Below are positions 46,958-58,300 of a stretch of DNA of 64,000 bases, one piece after another; position 1 is the stretch's first letter; each line of letters opens with the position of its first letter. Under the pieces are notes generated by a model that ran no database searches, was not told the DNA's origin, and worked only from the letters and a program-made list of their open reading frames with translations. Both the position numbers and the translations under genes were made by a program. The DNA is from Daucus carota subsp. sativus (lineage: Eukaryota > Streptophyta > Magnoliopsida > Apiales > Apiaceae), in NCBI RefSeq assembly GCF_001625215.2, contig NC_030381.2, positions 43,584,689 to 43,648,688 of the forward strand, given 5' to 3'.

Positions 46958-49728
46958 ATGTTCAAAACCCTCCCTCCCTCTCCAAACCCTAACCCTAATC
47001 TCTCCTCCATGACACCCTTCTCCTCCTCCATCTCCACCCCCTCCCCGCCCTCTTCCTCCGCTCCCCCACACATCCACCACGTCAGCTTCAACCAGGACTT
47101 CACCTGCTTCGCCTTGGCCACCGACCGCGGCCTCTTCGTCTACCACTGCGACACCCTCAAACAAGCCTTCCGACGCCACCACAACTCCAGCTTCGACATT
47201 GTCCAGATGCTCTTCCAGAGCAACGTCATCGCCTGCGTCGGCACCGTCACTCACCCCGGATTTTCCAGTAATAAGTTGATGATTTGGGATGATCGGACCT
47301 CTCGGTACAGGGGCGAGCAGTGTTTCAGGAGCCAGGTCATCGCGGTGAGGCTGAGGAATGATAGAATCGTTGCTGTTTTCTCGCAGAAGGTACAGGTTTA
47401 TCGGTACGAAGATTTCAAGCCTATTCATGTGATCGAGACGTATCCGAATGACAAGGGGCTTTGCGAAGTGTCTTATGGGGCGGGGAACATGGTTTTGGTT
47501 TGTTTGGCGCTCAGGAAAGGGGAAGTTAGAGTTGAGCATTATGGGTTGAGGAAGACTAAGTTTATTGTTCCACATAATTCGAGTCTCGCGTGTCTTGCGC
47601 TTACCACTGATGGGAAGTTGCTTGCTACGGCGAGCATTCAGGGGACTTTGGTTCGGGTGTATGATACTTTGGATGGCTTGTTGCTTCAGGAGGTATGGTG
47701 TACATATTTGATTGCAGATGAAATTTTATGCTTTGTTAGCTTCGGTGATTATAAGATTTTCAATCTTGGATTTTTTGCAGCTTAGAATATATTTACATTC
47801 TTCACGTGAGAGAATTTGTGCTGCAATTAGGAGGACAGTTGCTACTTGTAATTAATCGATAACTAGAGATTAGGTGATTGAGTAATTTAAATGATTTATG
47901 ATGTTCTGCTGCCTGCCTGCCCGACTTGGGAACCCTTTGAAATTTCAACATAGAAAGTTGTTGCTCTGTTCTTTGTGGTGCATCAATACTTAAGTATGAC
48001 AGCATGGGAATTATGTGCACATATATAAATATAAAATGTTACTGGAAAGGCTCACTTTAGCAAATGAGTGCCTCCTAAAACGGTTTTCACTCAATTTATC
48101 ATTTTAGAGTCACCGGAACAATATAATGTAATTCATCACTGTCTTCTACCTAATATTAATAAACTCTTTGCTCATTTTAATGGGGGAACGCAGTTCAAGG
48201 TCAATTTCAATGATAAGCTCTGTATTGCTATTTATTTTTTTCATACTAGTGCTGTCAAGTTATATTTACATCATCTTCTGCAGGGATTTTCTTTCTAGGC
48301 TGTCCTACATTTTGTTTTGAGAAGCCTATTTAAGCCTTTTTCTCTGTACAAGAATGTGCCCTCGCAGTTACTACTCATTTGAGAGTAATCTTGTAATAAA
48401 TTCGTTCTGATTATATATTTAAACCTGATTTAGGTTAGGAGAGGTGCATTCATGGCTGATATTTATAGCCTAGCTTTCTCCTCTACTGCTCAGTGGCTAG
48501 CTGTGTCAAGTGACAAGGGAACAGTCCATGTTTTCAGTCTAAAGGTTGATTCTAGATCAAGTTCAGTTACATCAGCAGTTTCAAGTCTGTCATTCATAAA
48601 AGGTAATCTACTGGTCCTGTACTAATATTTAAACATATTGGTGCTGCAAATTATTTATAATGTGCAAAACAATACTAATAAATATATAGGATGCTTCTCT
48701 CTATTTATTAATTGGTTGCTAAAGTGAAGAGGCTGCATACTGATCACTCATATTGCGACGTAAATACACAACTTCTTTGAATTATAAGAATGAATATTTC
48801 TACCGCTGCTACTGCTAAACTGTTGAATCTCCACCAAAATGTTCTGGTTTCGAAATTACAGTTATAAAACAATAGCTTTTGCATTCATCAAATCGGACTG
48901 GATCTTATAATGTACTCAGTCTTGAATGATATCAGTAACATAAATCATTATTAAAGCACTGATGTTTTTCATGCAGGCATGCTGCCAAAATATTTCAGTT
49001 CGGAGTGGTCGGTGGCTCAGTTCCGTGTACCTGAATGCTCTCAGTACATTGTTGGCTTTGGCCAGCAAGAGAACACTGTAATGATTGTTGGTATGGATGG
49101 AAGGTAATAGTTACTTTCAGGTCTATCTTTATTGTTTATGTATGTTATAAGGCCCTTTCTTTCCTCTACAGTCCTCTTTCTTTTTTCATACCAGTAGTTA
49201 TATTGGTGGCTATAAGTGGCTGATTCAGGAGGTAGTTAGAGTTGCAGTGAAATTTGAATCCCTTTTGATTTTTTGGGGGGAAAGAGTTGCGAGTTTTGGA
49301 GAAATTTGTGTAAAAGCAACTGTCAAGGACAAAAGCTTTCAAAAATTGTAAAGGCTCTGGCGGCTGGCTGGCGGGTGCCCCCAATATTTAATAATGTAAA
49401 GTAAATGATGTATAGAAGTAAAACTGGCTAATTGTGCTAGCAAACTGAAACTTAAATCATGTGGTTGAAGTAAGTTTAGACAAATAAATAGGATAATAAC
49501 AAAGAAGAGGAAGAAAGAAGAGTGATTGGTCGCTCCTATATGCTAATTTTGTGGGCTTTTTTTCGTTGAATTTCCTATATAAGCGCAACTCATGAACTGA
49601 GGGCTTATTGTGTTACTTGCAGCTTCTATCGCTGCCAGTTTGATCCAGATAGTGGCGGAGAGATGAAACAACTGGAGTTCCGCAACGTCTTGAAGTTGCA
49701 AGAAGAAGAAGAAGAAGAAAGTGTCTGA
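46958..49728 (+). CDS. ATG18A: Autophagy PROPPIN ATG18a-like
   Basis: Four exons, 46958-47692, 48434-48602, 48977-49103 and 49623-49728, join in phase to 378 aa. It is a seven-bladed WD40 beta-propeller: [71 protein letters not shown], then [48 protein letters not shown], and [13 protein letters not shown]. The phosphoinositide-binding (L/F/V)RRG motif is VRRG, the ATG18a form, and it starts right at the exon 1/2 junction. ATG18a binds PI3P with ATG2 on autophagic membranes. The N-terminus is Pro/Ser-rich. ATG 47009 is a possible alternative start, because telomere-like CCCTAACCCTAA upstream of it looks like a leader element. The C-terminus ends in six glutamates encoded by a GAA repeat. Confidence 0.92.
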
Positions 49729-49930
49729 CTCCTGGGAGAGGAAAAGTATACCTTTCACGAGCTGGTAGTGAAAAATAGAGTTTATATGATCATAGGATTA
49801 CTGGTACATGGACAGTGTTTACTGTTTGTGCATATTAAATCTAGTAAACAATACTGGTTTTTCGTTGTCTGGCTATATTTAATGTCTTGTTCATTTTACA
49901 AATTTTGGAAACAAAATGCAATCAACGCCA

Positions 49931-49966
<36 letters not shown>

Positions 49967-50183
49967 CAATTTAAGCATAGTCTTGTTATATAGTTTGCTA
50001 TAAATGAACTGAATATACAGTATGTGAGCTTATGTGCCTGTAAATGGCAAATTTGGAGATTTCGTTCTAATTGCCTAAAAAATAACTCTCCTTCATTTGA
50101 GGCTTAACAAACTAGTTTTATTAAATGCTTTTGCTTTACATGAATTCTGCATCGATCTACAAGCATCATTTCAGAATATTTAT
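49729..50183. other. ATG18a 3' flank with long T run
   Basis: Shared 3' region of the converging ATG18a and 2S-albumin-like genes. A run of 31 T lies at 49934-49964; it could be the tail of an old retroposed sequence on the minus strand, but no element body was recognised beside it. Confidence 0.5.
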
Positions 50184-50615
50184 TTAATAAGTAGCTGCAG
50201 GTTGATCTGGCATAATCGTGCAGGAACCAGAAAAATCCAAGTAGCACCGCCTGGGAAGATCCTGTGCAATTTCCTGTATCTGCTTCTTTTCTTCAGGCGT
50301 CATTCCATATCCATCACTTTTCCTCTGGTGTTCTATTTGCCACACAACTTCTTTCAGTGCCTTGCATTGGCACTCGGACTTGAATTCTTCTAACTGTGAG
50401 CAGCACTCGTCCAAAAAGAAATCACCTTCCGGTGATAAATAAATCAAGCAGTCTTTGATCTCTCCCCTCTCTATCTTGCATTTGCTGTTGATCGGTGTTT
50501 CGTTGTTTGTGGTGGTGGTGATGGTGGTGGTTGTGTAGGTGGTAGCGGTTGTTGTGATGACTAAAAAAACTGCGATGAAGAAGGCAGGGAGGGTTGGAGT
50601 TATGCCTTTAGCCAT
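50184..50615 (-). CDS. Secreted 2S-albumin-like (prolamin-fold) protein
   Basis: A single exon of 143 aa from ATG 50615 (MAKGITPTLPAFFIAVFLV), a clear signal peptide. It is followed by a threonine-rich stretch near residues 24-41. The eight-cysteine pattern of the prolamin superfamily is complete: SKC, KDC, ECC, ECQC, RRC, GSC. It has the CC and CXC pair spacing expected of 2S albumins and lipid-transfer-like proteins. The helical KEVVWQIEHQRK plus MTPEEKKQIQEIAQDLPRRC resembles 2S albumin large-chain sequence. Glutamine content is lower than in storage 2S albumins, so a seed-storage role is uncertain. An in-frame ATG at 50645 would add MFIISIPSQT ahead of the signal peptide and is less likely. 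Confidence 0.8.
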   Translation of the reverse strand: MAKGITPTLPAFFIAVFLVITTTATTYTTTTITTTTNNETPINSKCKIERGEIKDCLIYLSPEGDFFLDECCSQLEEFKSECQCKALKEVVWQIEHQRKSDGYGMTPEEKKQIQEIAQDLPRRCYLDFSGSCTIMPDQPAATY

Positions 50616-50645
50616 GGTTTGTGAAGGAATGGAAATGATAAACAT

Positions 50646-51537
50646 GAATCGAGTGAATATATAGTAGTAATAGTAGTTCTTTTTTCATGATATTACGTGT
50701 AACGTGATGTCTATGGAAGATTGATGAGCATACACCACGTAAAAGCTGATGCAAATGCTTCCAAGATGCATTTAATTACATTCATCCGAGTTTGAGTCCT
50801 TCGGAGAAGGAGAAGCTTCAGCTGAAAGTCATAAACATGTAGAAATGATCCAACGAAGCCCCAACAAGATCGTAAAATGATTTCAGAAACCAAAATTTGA
50901 AATATTAGTTTAGAAAAATATATTGATTTGAAATACCGGAGCACCAAATGCCCCCACAATATGAACAATTTTTTGATGTGAAAGGTGAGCTATTACGTAT
51001 CCACTATCGTCCCAAAATTATTTTATGAAATGATTGGGACTGAAGGAGTACAATTCAAGGAATGGAGGGAGTATATTCTTAATTATTTTGAACACAATTT
51101 TTTATACTATACTTAAAATTTGAATTTGGACACTATTGAATTTATTCTAAGTTATTATATATTAATATTCATTTTTTGTCAAATTTAATTATTATTTTAA
51201 ATAATATTTTTATCAAATAATAATAAAATATAAATAAAAGAATTAATTAATCTGCTGAGAATTTTATATTATAGTATTACTTTTTAAAAGTTGACTCGCT
51301 TATAATCCATGCCATGCACGGTTGATCTATAACATTTATAGTTTTATTGTATATATTTTAAATTTAATTAAATATAAACCGATCATACTCACCGAATTTT
51401 ACACGTTTTAACTTAATTTATTATAGAAAGGTTTATTAAAACATGCTATATATTAAGGAGACCCTTAAAATAATATCGATCGGCTGATAAAACTCGACCG
51501 ACCAATAAAATTATTAATATTTCAGTTTTAACATGAC

Positions 51538-51589
<52 letters not shown>

Positions 51590-52022
51590 TATAGTACAAT
51601 TTAAATAAATAGTAAAGATCTACGATATTACTTTTAAAGTGATATCAAAGAGTAATTAAAGATAATATTAGTTGAAACATATCATCGGTTTTATATTAAT
51701 AATTATATATAATAATAATATTATTTTTATATGTATATTGTATGTGTTGTTTTTAGAAAATCGATTTTTTAGTTAGAAATCTGAAAAAGATAATGAGTTT
51801 TAGTTAAAAAAAAAATAGATATTATGTTATTCAATGTTATTTTTAGAAAATTGAGTTTTTTAGTTAGAAAATATATATAAAAAATAATTATAGTTAAAAA
51901 TCCATAATTCGGCCCGACCAAAATTTGTTTGGGCTTTAACTATATATAATATATAATAAATATAATAAATTAGGGATGATCTTGCTTCATTAGTTCATTG
52001 TTATTGTTATTATAACCCCTGC
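50646..52022. other. AT-rich spacer
   Basis: No gene seen. A degenerate 'ggagggagtata' end near 51063 suggests a Stowaway remnant. A long (AAT)n repeat follows at 51539-51590. Confidence 0.5.
51539..51590. repeat. (AAT)n microsatellite
   Basis: About 17 AAT units with no interruptions. Confidence 0.9.
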
Positions 52023-52073
52023 CATAGTTCAAAATTTGCCGATTGGCGCGACCTGCTTTCTTTTCCACCGGAG

Positions 52074-52340
52074 GTAATTCATTACATCGGATCCTCGTAT
52101 TTAACTATTTATATTTCAAGATTCAACGCCATTATATACGTAACTGATTCTGAGTATTAATCATGTTGTGTTTAAATCTTGAAAGACTGGCTGAAATCTA
52201 TTGTCGTGTGGGTGCGTGAGTATTTAAATTTCAAACCCGGATACGACAAAGATGTGTCATTATTATCTTTTTTGTATGTAATTGTTTACTATGATATGTT
52301 TCTAATTCTGAATATGATTTCGGGTTCATTAGTTATATCA
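52074..52340 (+). other. Predicted 5'UTR intron of RECQSIM
   Basis: Donor CCACCGGAG|GTAATT and acceptor GTTATATCAG|A lie directly before the start codon at 52343. Short frames within it are not coding. Inferred from splice motifs. Confidence 0.55.
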
Positions 52341-52342
52341 GA

Positions 52343-55300
52343 ATGGATGGAAGTAGTGTCAATTGTGACCAGGCAATTGCGGAGTTATTTGAGATGGGAT
52401 TTAGGTTTTCGCGGATCATAGAAGCTATAAATGCAGTAGGTCCTTCTGTAGATGATGCAGTTGAGTATATTTTTAATGATTCTCGGAATGATGAGATGGC
52501 TGAATCTCATAGTTCGGATGATTTACCTGAAAAAGGGAATGGAAAGAGGGGTTTGTCTTCCTCGAATCCTTCTCGTCCAATGAAACAGTTGAAGTTAGTT
52601 GATCTGAGTAAGACCAAATCTGATGTGAAGGCTAATTCTGAGGAGGAGGATATTGGACAAGATTGGGAATTAAGAGTAAAAAATCTGATGCAGAAGCATT
52701 TTGGGTTTTCGGCCTTGAAGAGTTTTCAGAAGGAAGTATTAGCCGCTTTTATAGCTCACCAAGATTGCCTTGTTCTAGCTGCAACCGGATCTGGTGAGTG
52801 TGTGTATGTGTGGTTGTTTCTTGTTGTAATTGTATTCTTAGGAGAAATCTTGTGCACTTTCATGTCTTGTCTCTAAAAAGGATTGCTTTTGTAGGAAAAT
52901 CATTGTGTTTCCAGATCCCGGCATTGCTTACGGGTAAAGTTGTGGTTGTGATTTCCCCCTTAATTAGTTTGATGCATGATCAGTGTATGAAGCTTGCAAA
53001 GCACGGGGTTTCATCTTGCTATCTGGGCTCAGGACAGAAAGATCCCACTGTTGAGGGAAAAGCAATGAGTGGCATGTATGGAATCATTTATATCTGCCCT
53101 GAGACACTTGTGAGGTAGAAGTAATTACATCGGCATATTATTTATGGCCGACACATTCTGGCTTCTGAAGTTATTCTGCTAAGTGATGATAAAAGTTTTA
53201 TATATACTTTGGCAGACTTATAAAGCCACTCCAGGGGCTGGCAACTAAACGTGGAATTGCATTGTTTGCAATTGATGAAGTTCATTGTATTTCCAAGTGG
53301 GGTCATGATTTTCGCCCCGAATACAGGTCGACTTTCTCTGTTCTCATTGTTCACAACTGTAATTTTATATTTATATTTGAAACATATAAAAGTACAATTC
53401 ATTTTAGATGGAAATCCATATTCATAATTAATTATCCTCATCTAGTATTATTTTAGGGACTTAAGATTTCCTTGTATTATATGTGTGTGTGTATAATATT
53501 TGAGGTATGGTGAGGTAATATATAGTGTGTAGTTTGGACTTTTCTGGATTTAGGGAGAAATCAAAGATAGAACAAAGGAGATAATGAGGTTTGGAGAGAG
53601 ATGTGGAAGTGCAAGAATTAGCAGAATCGAAACACATTTCAAACATATATTGGCTAATACATATTATATTTGTATACACCAAGTATGGAGCAGGAAACGT
53701 TGCATGAAATAAACTTTTTAACTTGAAACACATATATATGCAGGTATGCACATTGCACACTTATATAAATAAGGTTTAGCACATTATTGCTAACTTCTAA
53801 CACAATGTAAAAAAGATGCAATAATTATAGTATCAGTATCTAACATATATAATAACAAAGTTACGACAAAGATAGTGGTAAGGTTTAACAAAAACAAGAA
53901 GCAAAATATAGATATAATGTGCAACAAATATATAACCGAAATATAGATATTGAAGACATGCTTAGTATTCATGCTAAGATTGACAATGATCTATTTCATT
54001 TATAGCCGATTGTCTATATTGAGAGAAAACTTCAGAACCAAAAAATTGAAGTGCTTGAAATATGACATACCGTTGATGGCACTGACGGCTACAGCCACAA
54101 TTCAAGTTCGGGAAGATATCCGCAAGTCCCTACACATGTCAGGGGAAACAAGGACTGTCCTCACCTCATTTTTTCGGCCAAATCTCCGGTTCTCGGTAAG
54201 TTCTGTGTTTCTTGGTTGATTTACAATGATTATGCTGTCACTTTGAGATTTTAAGCATTGTCTATAATCTCTCCTCACCTATCTGCTACTTTAAACATTT
54301 TTGTTTTCGTCATTTCTGATTCGGCTCTTTTTGTGATTCTTCTGTTTTAATGATAATTTTGTTAATTCCCTGTTATACCAGGTTAAGAACAGTAAGACAA
54401 GGAATCTAAGTTCCTATAACAAAGATTTTCGTGAATTGATTAATGTATACACCAGAAAGAATACGTCTGATGTTAGACAAGATTTGATCCCACCAGAGTT
54501 GATGTATCCTTCGGATAATTTTTATAGCTCTTCAGATGACAGCAGTCCTGAGTTAGTTGATGTTTCGGATGATATTGAGGATGATCCCTTGTGTGGAAGT
54601 AGTAATCGAGTGAGCTTTCAGACTGCAAAATCTGTTTTAAAGGAGAGAAAATTGTCTGTTGAATTTCTTGAAGACGAATGTGATTTACTCAAGGATGTAG
54701 ATGATTTGGATGGTAAGCTTTTCATGATTTTTGCGTTATATAGCATGTTTCAGTCATTAAGTTTACTTGTAGTAGACACTTGAGAGTTTTGAGTTCATTT
54801 AAAAAAGAAATTTATTGCTACTCCCTTTAAGAAAAACAAAAAAGCTTTTGACAGCCATAACTGAGGGCTTTCGAAATCTTGTAATAGTTTTGGATATGGT
54901 CAACCACAGGAAATTTAAATATTTTCACGCACACATGCCTCCATCAAGGCTCAGACCCCCAACCTCTTGAATCCAATTATCTACAATGCCAGGGAAGAAA
55001 TGGAGAAATAAATGGAGTCAAATAATTTGATTCTCTTTACAATGCTGAAAAGTAATAGCGTGGTGTACATTATATGCTTTTGCAAATAGGATGTCATGCA
55101 AGGGGCAGAACAGTCAAAGGCGGGAAAGGTCTATGTGAGAAAGAAATATAAGAAATAGAGTCAAGACAAGTCAGAAGTCAAGGCAGTCAAGAAAAAGAAG
55201 GGAATAAATAAAATAGATAGTATTGGACAGCTGGCGGTAGTCACGTGGAGAAGAGGTTATAGTCACAGAAAAGGGGATCGAGGGTTTCTTATGAAAAGTG

Positions 55301-58300
55301 TGGAGTAAACTAGGGTTTGGGAGAGGAGCTGGACCTCTCGAATTCGTCCATGCAATTTGTGTGTTTGTCTGTCTTTGGGGTTGTATTCAGTACTATCTCA
55401 GTCGTGTGAACTGATTTTTAAGTCTATTGCTACCAGTTTTTCCGCTTCATAATTCAATTACAGTAGTATTTGAGTATATATCGCATCCAGTTCATCACAA
55501 GTGGTATCAGAGCGATACGATCTATGGCACCTGCTACACCCACGGTAGGACAACGTGTTGAGGAGTTGGAGGAAGCAATGGGTGGACTGGACAGTAAGAT
55601 CTCCGCTATGGTTTCTCAGGCAGTTGAGAAGGCGGTGGGAGTCATGAAGCACTCGATGGTTGAGTTGTTGCTTGAAGGGCAGGCGGATCAATCTCGCAAG
55701 AACAACGGTGAATTAGAGGCGGCAGTGTCTCGATTGGAGGGTAGAATAGCGAGATCTCGCGAACACCAAGAGACTCTTCTCTTCTCGATGAAAAATGATC
55801 TTGACCACTTTCAGGCTGAGATCCGTAATACACTCAGCCAGATCCCTGCCCCGAAGTCTTCTCCAGAGGTGTTGCAGGCGAGCGCGGGCCCAGCTGACTC
55901 AATGGGTCGCGGAGCGGGTTTCTCCCCAATTCGAGGTAGTCATATGGGGTTATCTTTTGGCTCGGCGATGATGGATCGCCAGGGACCACCGGGTACTGCT
56001 GGGGGACCTGGCAACTGGAGGTTTCGAAAGCTGGATATGCCAATTTTTAATGGGGAAGATCCGGATGATTGGGTCGTACGTGTTGAGCGGTATTTCAATT
56101 TTTACCGCCTAACTGAAGAGGAGCGTCTGGAGGCTGTTGTTGTGGCTTTAGAAGGGGATGCCCTGAAATGGTTCCAGTGGGAGAATAAACGTCATCCGAT
56201 TAGGAGATGGGCTGATTTGAAGAGTTTTGTCTTGCGCCAGTTTCGATCTTCCAGTGGTGGTTCGCTTTATGAACAGTGGCTGGCAACTGTTCAAACAGCC
56301 TCGGTGGTGGAATATCAGCGCAAGTTTATCCAGACTGCAGCTCCTTTGGATCATTTGTCTGAGGATATACTTATGGGTCAATTTATTAATGGGTTGAAAG
56401 ACGACATCAAGGCCGAGTTACGTGTGTTGAGTCCTATGACTCTTGAGCAGGCGATGGAGTTGGCGGTTCGGATTGAAGACAAGCACAACTCAAGTGGGTT
56501 CAAGCGGACCACTATGAGCTCTATTAGAGGGGGGTTTTCGGGGTATCCGTCCAAAGGTACTCCCTCTACTGTCACTTCTTTTATTTCTCAACCTAGCCCT
56601 AATTCAGTTCGAAGTTGGGCAGTGGGTGCCAGTGAGTCGCAGTCCTCTGTTACGTCTCCACGACTGGCGAGCTCACACCCCGCTCGCGGAACAGGGGAGG
56701 TTAGGAAATTGTCGGATAAGGAATTGCAAGATAAAAGGGCCAAGGGTTTATGTTTTCGATGTGACGACAAATGGAATATCGGTCACAGGTGTAAGAAGCG
56801 GGAATTGAGTGTTTTGTTGTTGGAAGGAGATGACGAGGATGGGCTAGATGACAGTCACAGTGAACCTCCACCTTCCCCAACGGAGGAACTGTCTCCAGAT
56901 GTTAGTATTCAACCAGAGGTATCCTTGAATTCAGTTGTTGGGTTGTCTAATCCGCGTACCATGAAGCTGCGTGGCAAGATAGATGGGCACGAGGTGATCG
57001 TTTTAATCGACCCAGGCGCCACTCACAATTTTGTGTCCTTGTCCAAGGTGGCTGACTTTAAACTGCCTGTTACTCACTCGGGGGGATTTAGTGTATCGTT
57101 GGGCAATGGAGAAGCAGTGAAAGGGAATGGTGTTTGTGAAAGGGTGAGATTGGAGTTGACTGATGGGGTCATCATAGAGGAAGATTTTCTGCCGTTGGAC
57201 TTGGGTACAACTGATATGATTCTGGGCATTCAATGGTTGGAAAAATTGGGGGCGGTGGTGACAAATTGGAAGTCCCAAGTAATGCAGTATACAACTGGTT
57301 CGACGATAGTGACGCTGATTGGAGACCCATCCTTAACTAAGTCTAAGATTTCATTGAAGACAATGATTAAAACCATTCGGAAGCAGAAGCAAGCCTTTTT
57401 GGTGGAGATCAATAAGCTCGAGGCTTCCGTTGCGGACCATCTTCATACTACGGTGCCTGAGTTTGTGGCTGGTATAGTGGCAAGACATGGGAGCCTGTTC
57501 ACTGAGCCGAAGGGACTACCTCCTACTCGGGGTCACGAGCATCAGATTCTGTTAAAGGAGGGCAGCAACCCAGTGGGTGCACGGCCATACCGTTACCCCC
57601 AGTCCCAAAAAGATGAAATCGAACGCTTGATACAGGAGATGCTTACGGCTGGGATTATCAAACCCTCCACCAGCCCTTATTCTAGTCCGGTATTATTAGT
57701 CCGCAAGAAGGATGGTTCATGGCGTTTTTGTGTTGACTACCGCGCTTTAAACAAGGAAACTATACCGGACAAATATCCCATCCCCGTGATAGAAGAACTA
57801 CTTGATGAATTGCATGGTGCTCGTTATTTTTCGAAGTTAGACTTGAAGTCCGGATATCATCAGATCTTGATTAAGCCCGAAGACACTGCTAAGACTGCTT
57901 TTCGCACCCATGATGGCCATTACGAGTTCTTGGTCATGCCGTTTGGGCTTATGAATGCCCCGGCTACGTTTCAGTCGCTCATGAACGACGTCTTCCGGCC
58001 CTACCTTCGAAAGTTTGTTTTAGTTTTCTTCGATGACATTTTGGTATATAGTCCTACTGCCGAAAGTCACTGTGAGCACTTGGACTTGGTTTTGACAGCA
58101 TTGGAGTCTAACAGTTTAGTGGTCAACTTCAAGAAATGTGTTTTTGGCCAGCAAGAAGTATCCTACTTGGGCCACGTTATATCTGGGAAAGGTGTTGCTG
58201 CAGATAAGGATAAAATCCGAGCTATATTGGATTGGGAGCTGCCTAAGAATCTTCGGGAATTACGAGGTTTTTTAGGCCTCACTGGCTATTACAGGAAGTA

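Noticed and set aside
46883-47575. 230-codon open frame on the minus strand
   Set aside because: It is antisense to ATG18a exon 1, which has strong WD40 homology. The antisense frame is Gly/Glu-rich low complexity caused by the C-rich coding strand.
51000-51075. Stowaway-like right end 'ggaatggagggagtat'
   Set aside because: The left end is too degraded to define an element, so it is noted only in the spacer.
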